64,000 bases of DNA. It comes from Melampsora larici-populina 98AG31. Its lineage: Eukaryota > Basidiomycota > Pucciniomycetes > Pucciniales > Melampsoraceae. Positions 12,225 through 23,650 of the stretch are shown here, piece after piece. The notes below the pieces were generated by a model. It was given only the letters and a program-made list of their open reading frames with translations. It was not told the origin of the DNA and did no database searches. The stretch spans positions 124,001 through 188,000 of the forward strand of contig NW_006768792.1 in the NCBI RefSeq assembly GCF_000204055.1. Reading direction: 5' to 3'. The position numbers and the translations under genes are program-made. Each line of letters begins with the position of its first letter. Within the stretch, counting starts at the first letter, position 1.

Positions 12225-12444
12225 ATAGCAGTGTTGATAGTAATAAAAATTGTGTTTTTTTTTGAAGTTAAAACACGTGTGAAGATATATTTCTCTGGTG
12301 CCTTATCTGTACTCAATACAACAGAGTCTTTTCCTGATTGTGTTGTTTTAGAAGAGCAGTCTCAGACAACTTCTACTAGTCATTTTATTAGTAGATTATC
12401 CTCTTCCAGCTCTGTATAACCCTTGTTGGGTTATAAGTTCTACA
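12225..12444. mobile_element. Copia-type LTR, right part
   Basis: Continues the LTR broken at 6964. It contains TTTCTCTGGTGCCTTATC, ACAACTTCTACTAGT and the terminal GGGTTATAAGTTCTACA. The same order occurs at 30630-30779, and the terminal phrase matches the outer end of the Copia LTR at 58301. It ends with the usual CA at 12444. Confidence 0.75.
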
Positions 12445-15400
12445 CCACATGTTCTCTATTTGGCTCAAAAACCACTACAATGAATTCTCTGTTTTGATTC
12501 CAAATAAACTGTGCTTGATGCAAAATAAAATGAGGATAGAAATGGTCCATTACATATTGTACAATTTCAAGTTCCTCTGGATCTTGTCTGGATGTTGAAC
12601 TTTTGACATTAGGTGATAAACTACGAATCTATGATCTATCTCAATATTTTCTGAGCAGTTAGCCCGCTTGGAGCCTGTATTTTTCAGAAACAGGTGAAAA
12701 TTTCAATCTTCAATTGCCTTACAAGAGAAATTCCCAGAGGAATATGAAGGAGCTTGCAGCTTGAGTATGTGTAATGGGTGTGCCTCATTCCCCTTGTGTT
12801 TTCAATCAAGCACTGCCTGCATAGTTGTCTTGGAAACAAACATCCAAGGATTCCTCGGATGCCCCCCCAAAGGAAAAGGGCACCCGAGGAATGCATCCGA
12901 GGGAAAATTTGGCCGTTGCTGTTGCCTTGGATTGGATCCTTGGATAAAGCTTCCCTCGGGGTCAAAATCCAAGGTCTCCTTGGATTTTTGCATCCAAGGT
13001 AGATTTGCTGGCTGTGAAGTTGAGTTTATTCAATCCCCCAAAAAATAAACCCATGTAACAGTTTTTGAGCCAATACAGTATGATTTTCAGGCATAAGAAT
13101 CTGTTTTTAGCGGTAAGTCCCTTGCTCAAGCCTTGGGCCTTTGGCAAGGGACTTAGTTGAGTTTGGGGCACCCCATGACTTCAAAATGTTTTCAAGATGA
13201 TTTCAATATGCTTTCAAAATGATATGTGTCTGCTATGAAGATGTTGTGCGTTGGTTACTGACAAGATATGTGATACCATCAAAATTGAGATTATGTCATC
13301 TGACATCATACATATATACAAACCTGCTCCTTTATTTCCCAACCAATAATATATAGCTATGGTACTAAAAATTTGATATGTACATGTATATACTTTTCTA
13401 ATATACTTTTTTGGGGTTGTGTGGCAGGGAAAAAAAGCTATATTTATGTCCAGGAGTACATAGCTTTGAAGCCTGTCATGGCGTGCTATGGGCATCTTTG
13501 TGATTTACTCATGCCTTGTGTTGGCCAGCAGCAAGAAATGTTGCTTGGAATCATGTTTGTCAGAATCAAAACAAATCAACTTTATGAATTGTTTGGTTAC
13601 ATACTCAGATCTGACTGAGCCCATTTGAGAAAGTAAAATCAAAACTTGACAAATCACAGGCCATTTTCTGATTCACAAAAGCTTCTTTCCAATCAATTTG
13701 ATTAATTATCACTTCTTGATTAATAATAATAGCCATGTTCAAAGTTACAAAATTCAATTCAATTACTGTAAATCCTTATCATCAAATTTTTCAAAATTAA
13801 TCAATTTACTTCATCCAAAATCAACCATCAAATTAACTTATTAAATCAAGCAGAACAAACAAACCACCAAACAGAAGGACTCCATTGAAAATCTAAAAAA
13901 AGAGACAATGTGCTAAAACAATCATGTCATATTCCAGAAGAACTTCACTTCAATGAAAAGATCCAAATAAATCACATCAAAATTATCGTTCAAATCAGTT
14001 AACCTTTGTACCTCCTCCTGCTAACAAAGATATGTTGAAATATTCACACATTTTTGAAGCAAAATTAAAACAAAAATCTGACAAGCCACAACATCATTGA
14101 TCATCCAAAAAATATTTGTCTTGTTCCTAGATGTTGGAGCTTCATCACAATTATGTTCATGTGTTTTACAAACATACTAGGAAATTGGCAGCAGGTGCTG
14201 CAGTGCCATACTTGCAGGGAAAGCTATCTGAATTACTCAGCTTAAGATAATTGAAGGTAAGGCACACCCATGTATATGAGCTGCCAACATTCACATATGT
14301 CCAGGCCAAATATCCACCATAGTTTAATTTTCACAGTTTCATAAGCCTGCATGCATATTTTGAGTAGAAATATGGATGTGCCACTCTCAAAGTTTGATCA
14401 AAAATCCTAGCCACAACTGATAAAACATACACAGGACAATGCATGTAGCTGTGCTGTTTTTGATAAGTCTGTTGGATTTGGTTTCTCATGAATGCCAAAA
14501 TTGTATCATTCAAATTCAGATCATTACAATCATATGATTCTATCCTCTTGGTCAGATGACTCTTTCTTGATCAAATCTGTGTTCTCATATCCAATGGCCA
14601 AAAAGATGTACATCAAGCTACACATGGAGTAGTTCTTGATTGTAATGAAACAGCCAATATGAAAGTTGACAATTAACAAAGATTAATAAGCTTCATGTTG
14701 AATTTGAATTTGAATTTGAGGTCAAGGATTTTGTGATGATGTGCCAGATTGTCAAAATCTTTATTGATCTTGATTACTTCAGCACTTCAGATAGGAAACA
14801 CACAGGATAAAATATCATAAGGATTAACTCGTGGATCATTTGAACTTTAGTGAAGTGCTGTGAATTTGACTTTTAGATTGAACATCATGAGATTGGAGGA
14901 TACTTCTGCAGTAAAATAATGATGAGTGAGTTTAGATTTGGTATGGCAGTCTTGATTGTTGATAAAATGGATTAAAATGATGTGATTTGATATTTACAGG
15001 TAAAGGTCATTGTGAAGTTGATCTTGTATATTGATATGGATTGTCCCAGGTATGGGGATAAGATCACCACAATTAATTTTGAAGCTGTTTGTGTGATGGC
15101 CTTGATGGATCTAAAAATGAAATGGAAAATGTATCTCATGGAAATAAACCCTGAACAAGACTTTCACCCCGTCCCTCATGAGCACATTGAAACTGTCCAC
15201 ACAGAGAGTTGTGTAACATAAATTCAAACCTTTTTTCATTCATTTCTATCTTTAGAATACAAGAATCCTTGGTAGACAAAGAGGTAGAACCTACTGTTTC
15301 TTGATTGTTTGTGAAATGTTGAAAGAAAGGATTTGTAGTACCTTTCTTTTTCAGTGGCAAGTCATCTTGACCTGCCCTTTGAAACTGGAATAGTGTCTCG

Positions 15401-16338
15401 GTGTAGCAAGAGATCATGGCACAAAGCTATAAACCATCATAACTCACTTTCATATATTGTTTATATAGAGAAAGCAATATTGGTAAACCAAAGTTGTATC
15501 CCTAGGTACCTCATCAATCCTAATCAAATATGCTTTCTACTTGAATTTGTTAGAATTGTGTAAGTGCAGTTCCCTACTTGATATATTTTAAAGCTTGGGA
15601 GAGCATGATCTGACAGGACTGTTTGTAACACATAGAAATTTAATGACAAGACAACCAAATCAAGTGGGTCTTGTTGGATTGGATAAAGGGTTGAACTGAC
15701 TCAATCATACTGCCTATGTCTGAAAGATGTCCCACTTAGACAAAGGACGGCCAGTACATCTTTCCAAAGGAATCTTTAAACACTGCAAACATTATTCAAC
15801 TTCCCCAAGTGGGCAGGAAAAAATGATTGGGGGTATGATTTGTCATAAAATGATCTATCACTCCATACCTGAGCCATAACACCCTCACTACATATGTGTA
15901 GCAGGCTCAGTGAATAGGTTGTTATCATGTACATACTGTTCTGCTCAGCTATCTGCTCATCAGGATAAGTTATTCATATGTAATACATGCTGTAACTTTT
16001 TTCAGATTGACACAAGCATTCAAAATATTGACTACATACACTGACTCAACATTTTGGTGTAATCTCATCAACTCAACTGCATGTAACACCCTTTCTGTTA
16101 CTAAGAAATAGCTTCAACAATATTGCCTGAGCAGCTACAGAATCATATGTAGTGAAATTTTGGAACATTTTTTTCAAAGTCACAAAAGTTACATGTGGTA
16201 TAACATGTGATTTATTTATTCTGATGGGCAAAAACCTGAGCAGACCTGTATGTACATGATAGAAAACTATTAACTTAGCTTGCTGCACATATGTAGTGTG
16301 AATTGTATGGCTCAGGAGTGCAGTATTGGATCCTTGTA
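12445..16338. other. Gene-poor DNA with palindromes
   Basis: No supported gene. 12838-13005 is dense in short inverted repeats built on CCAAGGAT/ATCCTTGG and CCTCGG/CCGAGG. 13085-13165 is a small foldback (AAGTCCCTTGC..GCAAGGGACTTAGTTGAG) ending GGGGCACCCC, a family also seen at 4553 and 49498. Positions 13640-16300 are AT-rich, with no recognisable structure apart from the possible inverted arm near 15776. Confidence 0.5.
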
Positions 16339-17092
16339 CAGTAGATTTCAAAAGTCTTGAAATCCTCTTGTTTTCAAAATTGAGAGATGGTCCGTGCGCC
16401 CGGTAGTATAGTTGAGATTAATTGTGACATCTGTCAAACTTACATGCCAGATCTGATATTTATACATATATATTCCAAGGTGTGGTCGTACTGATAGCAA
16501 AGAATACGAGACAATTCAAAAGCGCTGTGACGCAGCGGCATGAGGGTATGTTCTCATTACAATAAAGCTTGCCACCAGGCCAACTACCCAAGTTTGAGTC
16601 TGCTTTTGTCTCTAACTATTAATTGAATTTTTTTACAAGTCCCTTTTTGCTTGTTGAGGTAGAGACGGAGGTGTTGATTGTTTTGTCCATGGTTGGGTGC
16701 TATTGGTCATTAATGACTTGATGAAAAAAATCACGGGTGACAAAAGAGAAGAGCGAGTCGAACACTGACTCCGCTGAATCCAGTGTGGCAAGGCTTTACC
16801 GCAGCTCATTACCACTTGGACACCAATAGTTGATGGAGAAGAAGGAATCATAGAATCAATCATTGATTTTTTGAAGCTAAGCATCTGCATATTGTTGGAT
16901 GTGGCGTGTAAGTTTGACAGATGTCACAATTAATCTCAACTATACTGCCGGGCGCACGGACCATCTCTCAATTTTGAAAACGAGTGGATTTCAAGACTTT
17001 TGAAATCTACTGTATGACAAACTGTACTATTGATCATTTTCCTCTTCCAACTTGGGGAAGTTGAATGATGTTCACAGTGAAAGGGTCAATCA
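15776..17092. mobile_element. Possible larger TIR element enclosing the 16339 element
   Basis: Arms of about 45 bp share CATTCAACTTCCCCAAGT with flanking similarity, in inverted orientation at 15776-15822 and 17039-17092 (about 80% by eye). This could be a DNA transposon into which the 16339-17012 element inserted, or two independent repeats that happen to face each other. No target duplication was identified. Confidence 0.35.
16339..17012. mobile_element. TIR element with 110 bp ends, TSD TA, two tRNA-like units
   Basis: Inverted ends begin CAGTAGATTTCAAAAGTC and extend about 110 bp with only a few mismatches (16339-16448 against 17012-16903). Flanking TA at 16337-16338 and 17013-17014 suggests a Tc1/mariner-type target. 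Two tRNA-like units face each other inside. On plus, an A-box-like TGACGCAGCGGC (16528) and a B-box-like AGTTTGAGTCT (16591). On minus, an A-box-like TCCAAGTGGTAA (16820-16809) and a B box TGTTCGACTCG (16764-16754). A-to-B spacing is about 55 bp in each, as in tRNA-derived SINEs. No transposase. Confidence 0.75.
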
Positions 17093-17149
17093 ACCCTCCG
17101 CAAGATGTTCTTTGTGTGAGCATGTTGATGTGCTCATGGGGGATGGACA

Positions 17150-17473
17150 TTGTGTGTGATGAAACCTTGTTGGTATAGGCTTATGAAACCTAAGAGAGAT
17201 TTTGAGGCTTATTCAATTGTATCTTTCAAAGCCTTCTTCCAGGTCACAAAAGAGGTTCTCCAAGCAGATTCAGATGAAGAAAACACTCGAGTTTGTGAAA
17301 GAAAACCCACCAATGTCAAGGAGAGTGTGAAGATGGACTTCCTACTAGCCTACTTTGGAACTCCCTTCCACAACAAGTCAAATGATGTATGCATTGATTA
17401 CCTTCACTTTCTCAACATCATGTACCACACTGGCAAATTCCATTTTCTTGGATTTGTCCTAAATCCAGATTAG
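17150..17473 (+). CDS. Unassigned open frame, 107 aa
   Basis: An uninterrupted frame with protein-like composition (one acidic segment, several aromatic residues in the last third) but no family I recognise. It sits just outside the inverted arm ending at 17092 and may be a transposon remnant. A second open stretch follows at 17492-17782 without a convincing splice link. It may not be a gene. Confidence 0.2.
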   Translation: MCVMKPCWYRLMKPKRDFEAYSIVSFKAFFQVTKEVLQADSDEENTRVCERKPTNVKESVKMDFLLAYFGTPFHNKSNDVCIDYLHFLNIMYHTGKFHFLGFVLNPD

Positions 17474-18070
17474 CTTTGGATATCCTTACTTATGGTGCAG
17501 CTGAGACAAGAGCAACCCTGTTTGTTTCAGTCACAGCAATTCATCCGATCAACTCAGGACAGTCATTCAACAATTGGCTGTCCAGGACAACTCACAGCTA
17601 ATTCTAAAGGACACAATATTCCTCCTTTGGTTGCCAAACAGTATGCACAAGGAGAGGCCAGAGACAAAGAGAAAACTGAACCTCTTGAGTCTTTTGTCAC
17701 CAAAACCAAGGGATCAGAATTTGAAAACCTCACTTTCAAACAGGGTATGTTTGCATGGCTGGTACGTCAAGCCTTGCCATGATCTTGACAAGCGGATCCA
17801 TGGCTTTGTGCATGCATCAACTACTTCTTGCAGGGCTCTTTTGACCTTTGCAAGCTCGCTGCTCTTCAGACACCCACGCTTGCCGGGAAAAAGTGTCTGA
17901 CTAGAGGCACTTGGTTAAGTTAATCCAATATGCCAAAGGTATTGAGGGAACTCTTCTAAGACATCTTCTCTACACATAAATCTGAAGAAATGTGTCAGAT
18001 AAGCTGGCTACCAATTTGTTGATTTTCACGGTGTCTTACTATTAGTCAAGATCCAACATACACAAGATTT

Positions 18071-18310
18071 TCAGATATCTTTCCCTTGCGGAAGCATCGC
18101 TGATAGTAGCAACTCCCGAGTCTCTTCACGTAGTAAATATTCAAGTACAATATAAGCTAGACCTGCCATAGAATGAGGCCTCTCGGAGGTAACTATTACT
18201 TCTTCATAATCCTCACAAAGATACTTGAAGGACGCTCTGGAAACTGTCGTACATCCTCTACACAATGCTAATTTGCCAGTCTTCCGGAGCAAAAGCGAGT
18301 CTCTAGGTAC
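18071..18310 (-). CDS. C-terminal part of an unknown gene
   Basis: An open frame reading KLALCRGCTTVSR, then SFKYLCEDYEEV and LAYIVLEYLLREETREL, ending in a stop at 18071. The composition is that of a real protein, and the CRGC pair hints at a small metal-binding or disulfide site. The open frame begins just after an AG near 18310, suggesting a splice acceptor. The upstream exon could not be placed with matching phase; 18350-18425 (minus) contains an acidic open stretch that is a candidate. It lies directly downstream of the Pol III subunit gene in the same direction. Confidence 0.4.
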   Translation of the reverse strand, partial: VPRDSLLLRKTGKLALCRGCTTVSRASFKYLCEDYEEVIVTSERPHSMAGLAYIVLEYLLREETRELLLSAMLPQGKDI

Positions 18311-18447
18311 AGTCTACGCCTTGGTCTACGCGCTTCAAGTCGTCTTAATCATACATTTTGCACCAGTAGGTTCCCCAGAGCCCGATTCGATTGATGTCAC
18401 CTCTGAGTATTCACTTTCCTTGATTTGACAAAATTGTGGGAGTATTT

Positions 18448-19137
18448 TCAATCTCGCCATTGAGTCGAACATTGTGAAACGGTACACCTACAATCAACAT
18501 GACATGTCAGTGAAGCTACGGAAACTACGATGAAAGCTACAAAGGGTACAATGAATGTTTCTAACCTATAAAAAGTGGTCATAGGTTCATCTGCACTCCT
18601 AATCTGAAGCTGCATATAAAATGCCCGATTATTTTCACACTTGGGGCATGGAGCTAGAGAAAACCAAAAAGCAAATCCGAATAATGTCAATTGTATAAAT
18701 ATCTACGATTACCAACCGAATCACCAATAAAACGATGGAAAGCTGATTTACCTTCAGTCTGATCTACATTCTTCCATGCTTCTTCGCCTCCTAAAACATC
18801 ATCGACTTCTTTTCTTGATAATACAGTTCGATCGGTGTACTACTGATGAAGACCAACGCAGTGCCCTCCGATGAATGATTAATTTCCCAAGTGATTTTGA
18901 GGAAAACGAAAAAAAAATCGTATGACTCACGTTTCGATAGACTGGATATTCATAAGGGCAACTCTGGCATTCAAATTTATTTTCACCCGTTGCTCGACTG
19001 ACCACCAGCATATTTCCACAAGTCGGACAGCTGGAAAAGGAAAAAAGAGACCTCAACATGTGGGTCAGTTTGTGTAATCTAGGTTGAATAGGAAATTGTT
19101 CATAGTGAATCGAAAAAAATCAAACTTACAAAATCAT
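18448..19137 (-). CDS. RPC11: RNA polymerase III subunit C11 (RPC10/Rpc11)
   Basis: Five exons on minus: 19137-19130, 19030-18931, 18839-18752, 18653-18566, 18487-18448, total 107 residues, the family's length. The first exon is only 8 nt (MIF minus one base) and is needed to give the conserved start MIFCPTCGNML. The N-terminal zinc ribbon is CPTC..CQSC. The C-terminal TFIIS-like ribbon is CPKC..C..C, with the hallmark RSADEPMTTF loop that inserts into the polymerase active site for RNA cleavage. The linker KEVDDVLGGEEAWKNVDQTE is also typical. C11 provides the intrinsic RNA cleavage, termination and reinitiation activity of Pol III in the nucleus. It is divergent from the Sds3-like gene with 425 bp between starts. 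Confidence 0.95.
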
Positions 19138-19562
19138 CTCTGTTGTTTGATGGATAAATGCGCTTGATAGTGACCGTCTGGCAAGAGATGTTGCATGAAC
19201 GCGAGCTGTGTGAGTTCCACTGACCCCGATATAAGGATTAGGTTAGGTCTAAAGTTACAGATAGCTCAGTTCAGCCGCCAGCGGGTGTGTAATGTAAGTG
19301 TAAGTGTAAAGTATGAGTGCTCTTGTGAAAGTGATTTTTCGATTTGAGTATTGAATTGTTTACACTTGATGACCATGATTGATATCATCACTAACTCAAT
19401 GAAACATTCTCATTCTCACTATTCACCTTCATCATCATATCATCATCAAATCAACTTATCATCAACTTCACCTGACTCTCATTATCATCATCATCATCAT
19501 ACTTCACTTTCTCAATCTCAATCTCAAAATCAACCTTAACATCATCTCATTGATCCTATACC
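19138..19562. promoter_or_regulatory. Shared divergent promoter region with uORF
   Basis: The 425 bp between the start codons of the C11 gene (minus) and the Sds3-like gene (plus). It holds a GTGTAAGT-type repeat near 19290-19310 and a CAT/ATC-rich microsatellite at 19428-19500. An upstream frame at 19351-19539 (plus) starts with ATG and encodes a His/Ser-r-ich 62-residue peptide that ends 23 bp before the Sds3-like start. If transcription begins upstream of 19351, it would act as a uORF. Confidence 0.45.
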
Positions 19563-20793
19563 ATGACTACTCCACTCAAATCTACTTCAAAGTCTGCCAT
19601 CCATAACGCCAAGACCTGGGATGGCGATGGTTTGAAGGACACATCTTGTGAGCTTTGTTTGTTTTCTTACCCTTTCTTACTGGCCAAGATACCTCCTTTC
19701 TGACGTTTTTGATTTTCTTCTTTGATCATCCGTAGCACATGCCTATCATGCCGCTCCGTTTGAAAGTAAGAAGGACAAGCGAAGACGGGATCAGGTTGCA
19801 CGTATCGAGCGTATACGAGACGATAACCTACGGAGGCGTGAAGAGTCAGTCTTTCTCGCTTTCTACATCATGTCTTATGCATCTTGCCAAGTTGCTTATC
19901 TCGTTCTGATCGGACTTGTTAGAATCTATACCAACGCATGGAAGGAGTTGAATGAAACTCAATTTGCACTCATGTCTAATCCACCTACCGAAATCAACTA
20001 TCTACTACAGCTTCATCGGGAGTCATTGAAAAGAGAAAACGAATTGTTGGCAGTGAGAGTGTATCATGACCATCTAATCAGTTCAGCTCGTGCTTCGTTT
20101 GAGTCAGAGGTGAAATCTATTGAAGAAGAGTTTGCAAACGCAAAGGCACAAGCAAAAGATAAATTATTAGAAAGTCTCGAGGAACGTAGAAAGAAGTTGA
20201 AGGAAGAAAAAGAGCTCGTCGATTTTAATGAAGAGGCTGTTGGTCATACCCATCGAGCTCATGCTACTCGTGGACTACGAAACCGAGCTTCAAATCGTTC
20301 GGTTTTCTCTCGGGCTTCTCCTGTACCATCTAATGCGAATGGCTCCAACGAGGCACCTGCCTTGTCGATGATCATCAATCATGCGCCTAGTCCAATTGAT
20401 GCCGATCGGATTTCCTCTACCGCAGCTTCTGCAATCGCTAGTCACTTTCTTACAGCTGACGACCCACTATCAATGGCAGCTCTCAATGTGAATCCACATC
20501 TTCGTCAATCACCAATTTTCCAACAACTTCTACATCTAGGACATCATCAACCTAAACGAGGTGGAGGTCGTCGTGCACCGACCGGTCTACCTGGTCCTAT
20601 CGCTCATACAGCCATCACTCCTGGGGTTTGGAATAATTTTCATAAAAGTCAACTTGGTATCTCTTCGGCTAAGGCTGATGATGCAGATGCAGATATGGAT
20701 GAGATTCGTAAAAGTATGGGTCTTGCATTCAAAAAAAGAAAAGGTCCAACAGCTCAAACAAGTAGTAATAGAAAGAAAACAAAAGAAACTTAA
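19563..20793 (+). CDS. Sds3/BRMS1-family protein (Rpd3L-type HDAC complex)
   Basis: Exons 19563-19647, 19736-19844 and 19923-20793 with matching phases give 354 residues. Residues about 30-170 form the Sds3-like module: a basic stretch KKDKRRRDQVARIERIRDD, then a long charged coiled coil containing LLQLHRESLKRENELLAVR and ESEVKSIEEEF, ending in KDKLLESLEERRKKLKEE. In yeast Sds3 this helical region holds together the Rpd3L histone deacetylase complex. The C-terminal half is Ser/Ala/Pro/His-rich and ends in a lysine-rich KRKGP..NRKKTKET tail likely to be nuclear-targeting. The start is the first ATG that opens into the exon 1 frame. The family call rests on the coiled-coil pattern, so a different Sds3-like paralogue is possible. 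Confidence 0.75.
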
Positions 20794-22193
20794 ACGGATT
20801 ACTTACACATCATTTGGTTTTGACTTTCTCTCTTTCTTATGTGAACCTTAGACGGAAAAGAAAACAGTATAGTAGATTGTTTTATATTCAATCTGTTTTC
20901 ATTCCTTGTAAAATTTTCATCATGTGTGTTCTGCAAGCGTTTTTTTTGTACTAGTTTATTTATCCCTTCTCTTTGGATTGATGTTGTCGGACTTGGTAAA
21001 ATAGTGTTCAACATATCAGAGGCTTTAGAATTTCCTTTCATTCTTGGGGTAAATATCAAGGATCTTCAGGGTGATAAATGACTGTACCAGAATAATTGGA
21101 AGTAACAAGTCATATCATTGGTTAGTTTATCAAACCAAAGTGTTTGTGACCCTGACTCACTATACCTGATTATATATTGTGCTGAGCCTACAGAGCTTAT
21201 AATAAGTCCAATTTTGCCTGCCATTCTCTTAATGTTGCTGCTGACACTGACTTACAGAACAATAGTGGAGTCTAACTTAACACAAGTCCCAGATTTGTGC
21301 AGGGCTCTTTCAACCCTTGCAAGCTTGGTGCCCTATATCTGTGCTTGCAAGGAACAGGTGTGTTTACTTCAGCAATTTTGGGTGAGAAATCACATTCTGC
21401 AAAATTGAAGGTGTCTATCTGGTGGTGCATGTTTCATTTTTGCATGAAAAAATTACAGAATGTGATTTCTGGTCAGAAATTCCTTAAGGGCGCATTCACT
21501 TAAGCAATTTCTGGTGAGAAATCACATTCTGCAAAATTTAAAGTGATTATTTGGTGGTGCATGTTTTATTTTTGCAATAAAAAATTTACCAAATGTGATT
21601 TCTGGTCAGAAATTTCTTAAGTGAACACCCCCTAAGTGAATGCACCCTTAGTCAAGTTAGAAGGTGGTTTTTTGTTAGCCATCTTATTTCAAACGCTGAA
21701 CCTGTGTAGCTGGTATAACCATATGCCATAGTTGCTACAACATCTACAGATGATTCGAATTCTGTTGAGGACTCCTCATTAATGATATATGAGTGGTATC
21801 CCCTGGAGCCTTAAAAGAATCATATTAGCCAAACAGATCATTGCATTCTAACAGAAAAGAAAGTTTTAAAAAAAGACGAAGGGTTTTCTATATATCAAGC
21901 TAAATCAATTTCAAAGACATCATTTTATAGGACAGAATTAGCTTCCTTGAGGGATAAAATGAACATCGGTTATATGGCTATGTAGTTGAGTTGTCTTGAC
22001 AAGAGGCACAATCACGCAGGGATAAATGAAGTCGCCTCACTCGAGCCAGTTGCATTGACCGGGTTTGGTACGAGATACACAGTGTACTGGATATCAGTGA
22101 GGGCATGTCATGTTAAGCCTGATTGCATGAAATTTTAAAATTAGCCGTGTCCTTGATGAGGTAACGAGCACTGAGGGTATGGTTTACAACAGA
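20794..22193. other. Intergenic with foldback MITEs
   Basis: No gene seen between the convergent 3' ends of the Sds3-like and mitoferrin genes. The MITE at 21484-21650 and a partial relative at 21380-21483 occupy the middle. The remainder is AT-rich. Confidence 0.5.
21380..21650. mobile_element. Foldback MITE family A, one full and one partial copy
   Basis: The full copy at 21484-21650 is a palindrome with outer ends AAGGGCGCATTCACTTAAG and CTAAGTGAATGCACCCTT and inner GAGAAATCACATTCTG / AATGTGATTTCTGGTC. The partial copy at 21380-21483 has the same core (GAGAAATCACATTCTG..AGAATGTGATTTCTGG) and abuts it, so the two may be a head-to-tail insertion. The older copy at 3052-3203 shares the core. 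Confidence 0.7.
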
Positions 22194-23650
22194 TCAAGCC
22201 TTCTGCTCGCCAAGAAAGAAAACCTTGAAGAATTCGCTGTGAAAGTTCAACAAACAATAAGATAACCCATCAGCAAGTCGTCATAAAAGAAGTCGATCAA
22301 GGAGCGTGACTGAGAAAACTCACTATGATAGCCAACATAATGCGTTACTTGGCATGAAAGTCAAAACTCTTGGTACGATACCCCGACTGAATCCAACAAG
22401 ACCAGTTGTTCGATAGATAAGTTTAAAGGCTTCGATCATACCTTTGCAATTTCGTATTGCCGGATCTGTTGAGGTACCCTTTGTTTGTAACAATGTTTTG
22501 CAAACATCTAATGGAGTGGTGATTGCAGCGCCGACTGCACCAGATATACCACCACAGACTACATGTGTTAAAGGGGAATATGAATTTGTAGGGTTGGCGA
22601 GTCGTTTGAGTTCTTCATATGTTGAAAATTGGACCGCGGTGAAAGGAACAGTCATAGTCAATGTGGTTGGATATGATCTATACAAAACAGAAACGCAGTC
22701 AAAATAAGCATAAAATCCCTTATCGTGTCATTTAGTTGGGTCATGGTGACAACAGGATTTCAAAGCCCCTGAAACGTGACTAGTCTGGATTGGCGTTGGC
22801 TTACATGTAGAATGCGCGCAGTCCTTCCTTCTGATGAACAGCGCGGGCAGTTTCTAGGACCGTCTTGAATTGAGATCCGCGTACTTGCATGCGCTGCTTG
22901 ATAACTAATGTACGAAGTGTATCATGAGGTAGAGCGCGAGACGCCAGTGACATACGGAATCGATGTTTCCCAGCAAATCGTAGTGAAGCAACATCTTTAG
23001 TGTGCGTCTTGATAGACCAAATGTCAGGAATATACGCTTACCGTCAAATGGGTTCATTAATGCGTCACTTGCAATAGTAGCCATTGAGCCCGCAACACCT
23101 GTCGCCAAGATTTGCTGACCCTGCTGATTGCCACCGAGCGATTCCTTGATGATTTCATATGTTCCAAAATAAACAGCGTGGGCCGGACCGGCACCCATGA
23201 CCACAGATCCCACACCTTTCCAAAGTCTCCGAGTCCCTTCGTTGGTCGTAATTTGCCTAAAAGTGGCTCGCATCGTCTTGTAAGCTTCATTTGTGGCTGA
23301 TGTACCAGGATTAGCGTTTGTAGTAGAGCTAATGATTTGCATTCGGGTCTGTGAGCGCCCAAGAAGAGGTGTGCAGGGTAATTTATTGACATCTTTACGT
23401 TCCCAAAATCAAGGAGCCCTTCTAAAAGAGACCTCCTTTCTTCCAAATCGATTGCTATGCATAAGAGACTTGAAGGAGGAAAAACCATGCACAGCAGGGG
23501 TGTATGGGGTTTACTCACCTTGATACTATCTACTGGGTACATCACCACATGTTCTGAAATTCCTGCTAAACCTCCAGCAATCATATTGATCCCTAATCCT
23601 GCATTGTTGAGTCCTTCGTAATCGATCTCGTCTGCGATCTCTTTGGCCAT
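22194..23650 (-). CDS. Mitoferrin-type mitochondrial carrier (Mrs3/Mrs4)
   Basis: Five exons on minus: 23650-23519, 23348-23042, 22904-22805, 22677-22324, 22236-22194; phases match and yield 311 residues, the normal size. Three SLC25 repeats are seen. Repeat 1 has [20 protein letters not shown], repeat 2 the PFD..IKQRMQ signature split by an intron, repeat 3 [20 protein letters not shown]. The spacer [19 protein letters not shown] in repeat 1 and the [19 protein letters not shown] segment before repeat 3 are characteristic of mitoferrins. These import Fe2+ across the inner mitochondrial membrane for Fe-S cluster and haem synthesis. The chosen ATG gives a short N-terminus before helix 1. The closest alternative is another SLC25 branch. 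Confidence 0.92.

Noticed and set aside
16500..16620. A functional tRNA gene on plus inside the TIR element
   Set aside because: Boxes A and B are recognisable but the cloverleaf is not. A SINE-like derivative is the better reading.
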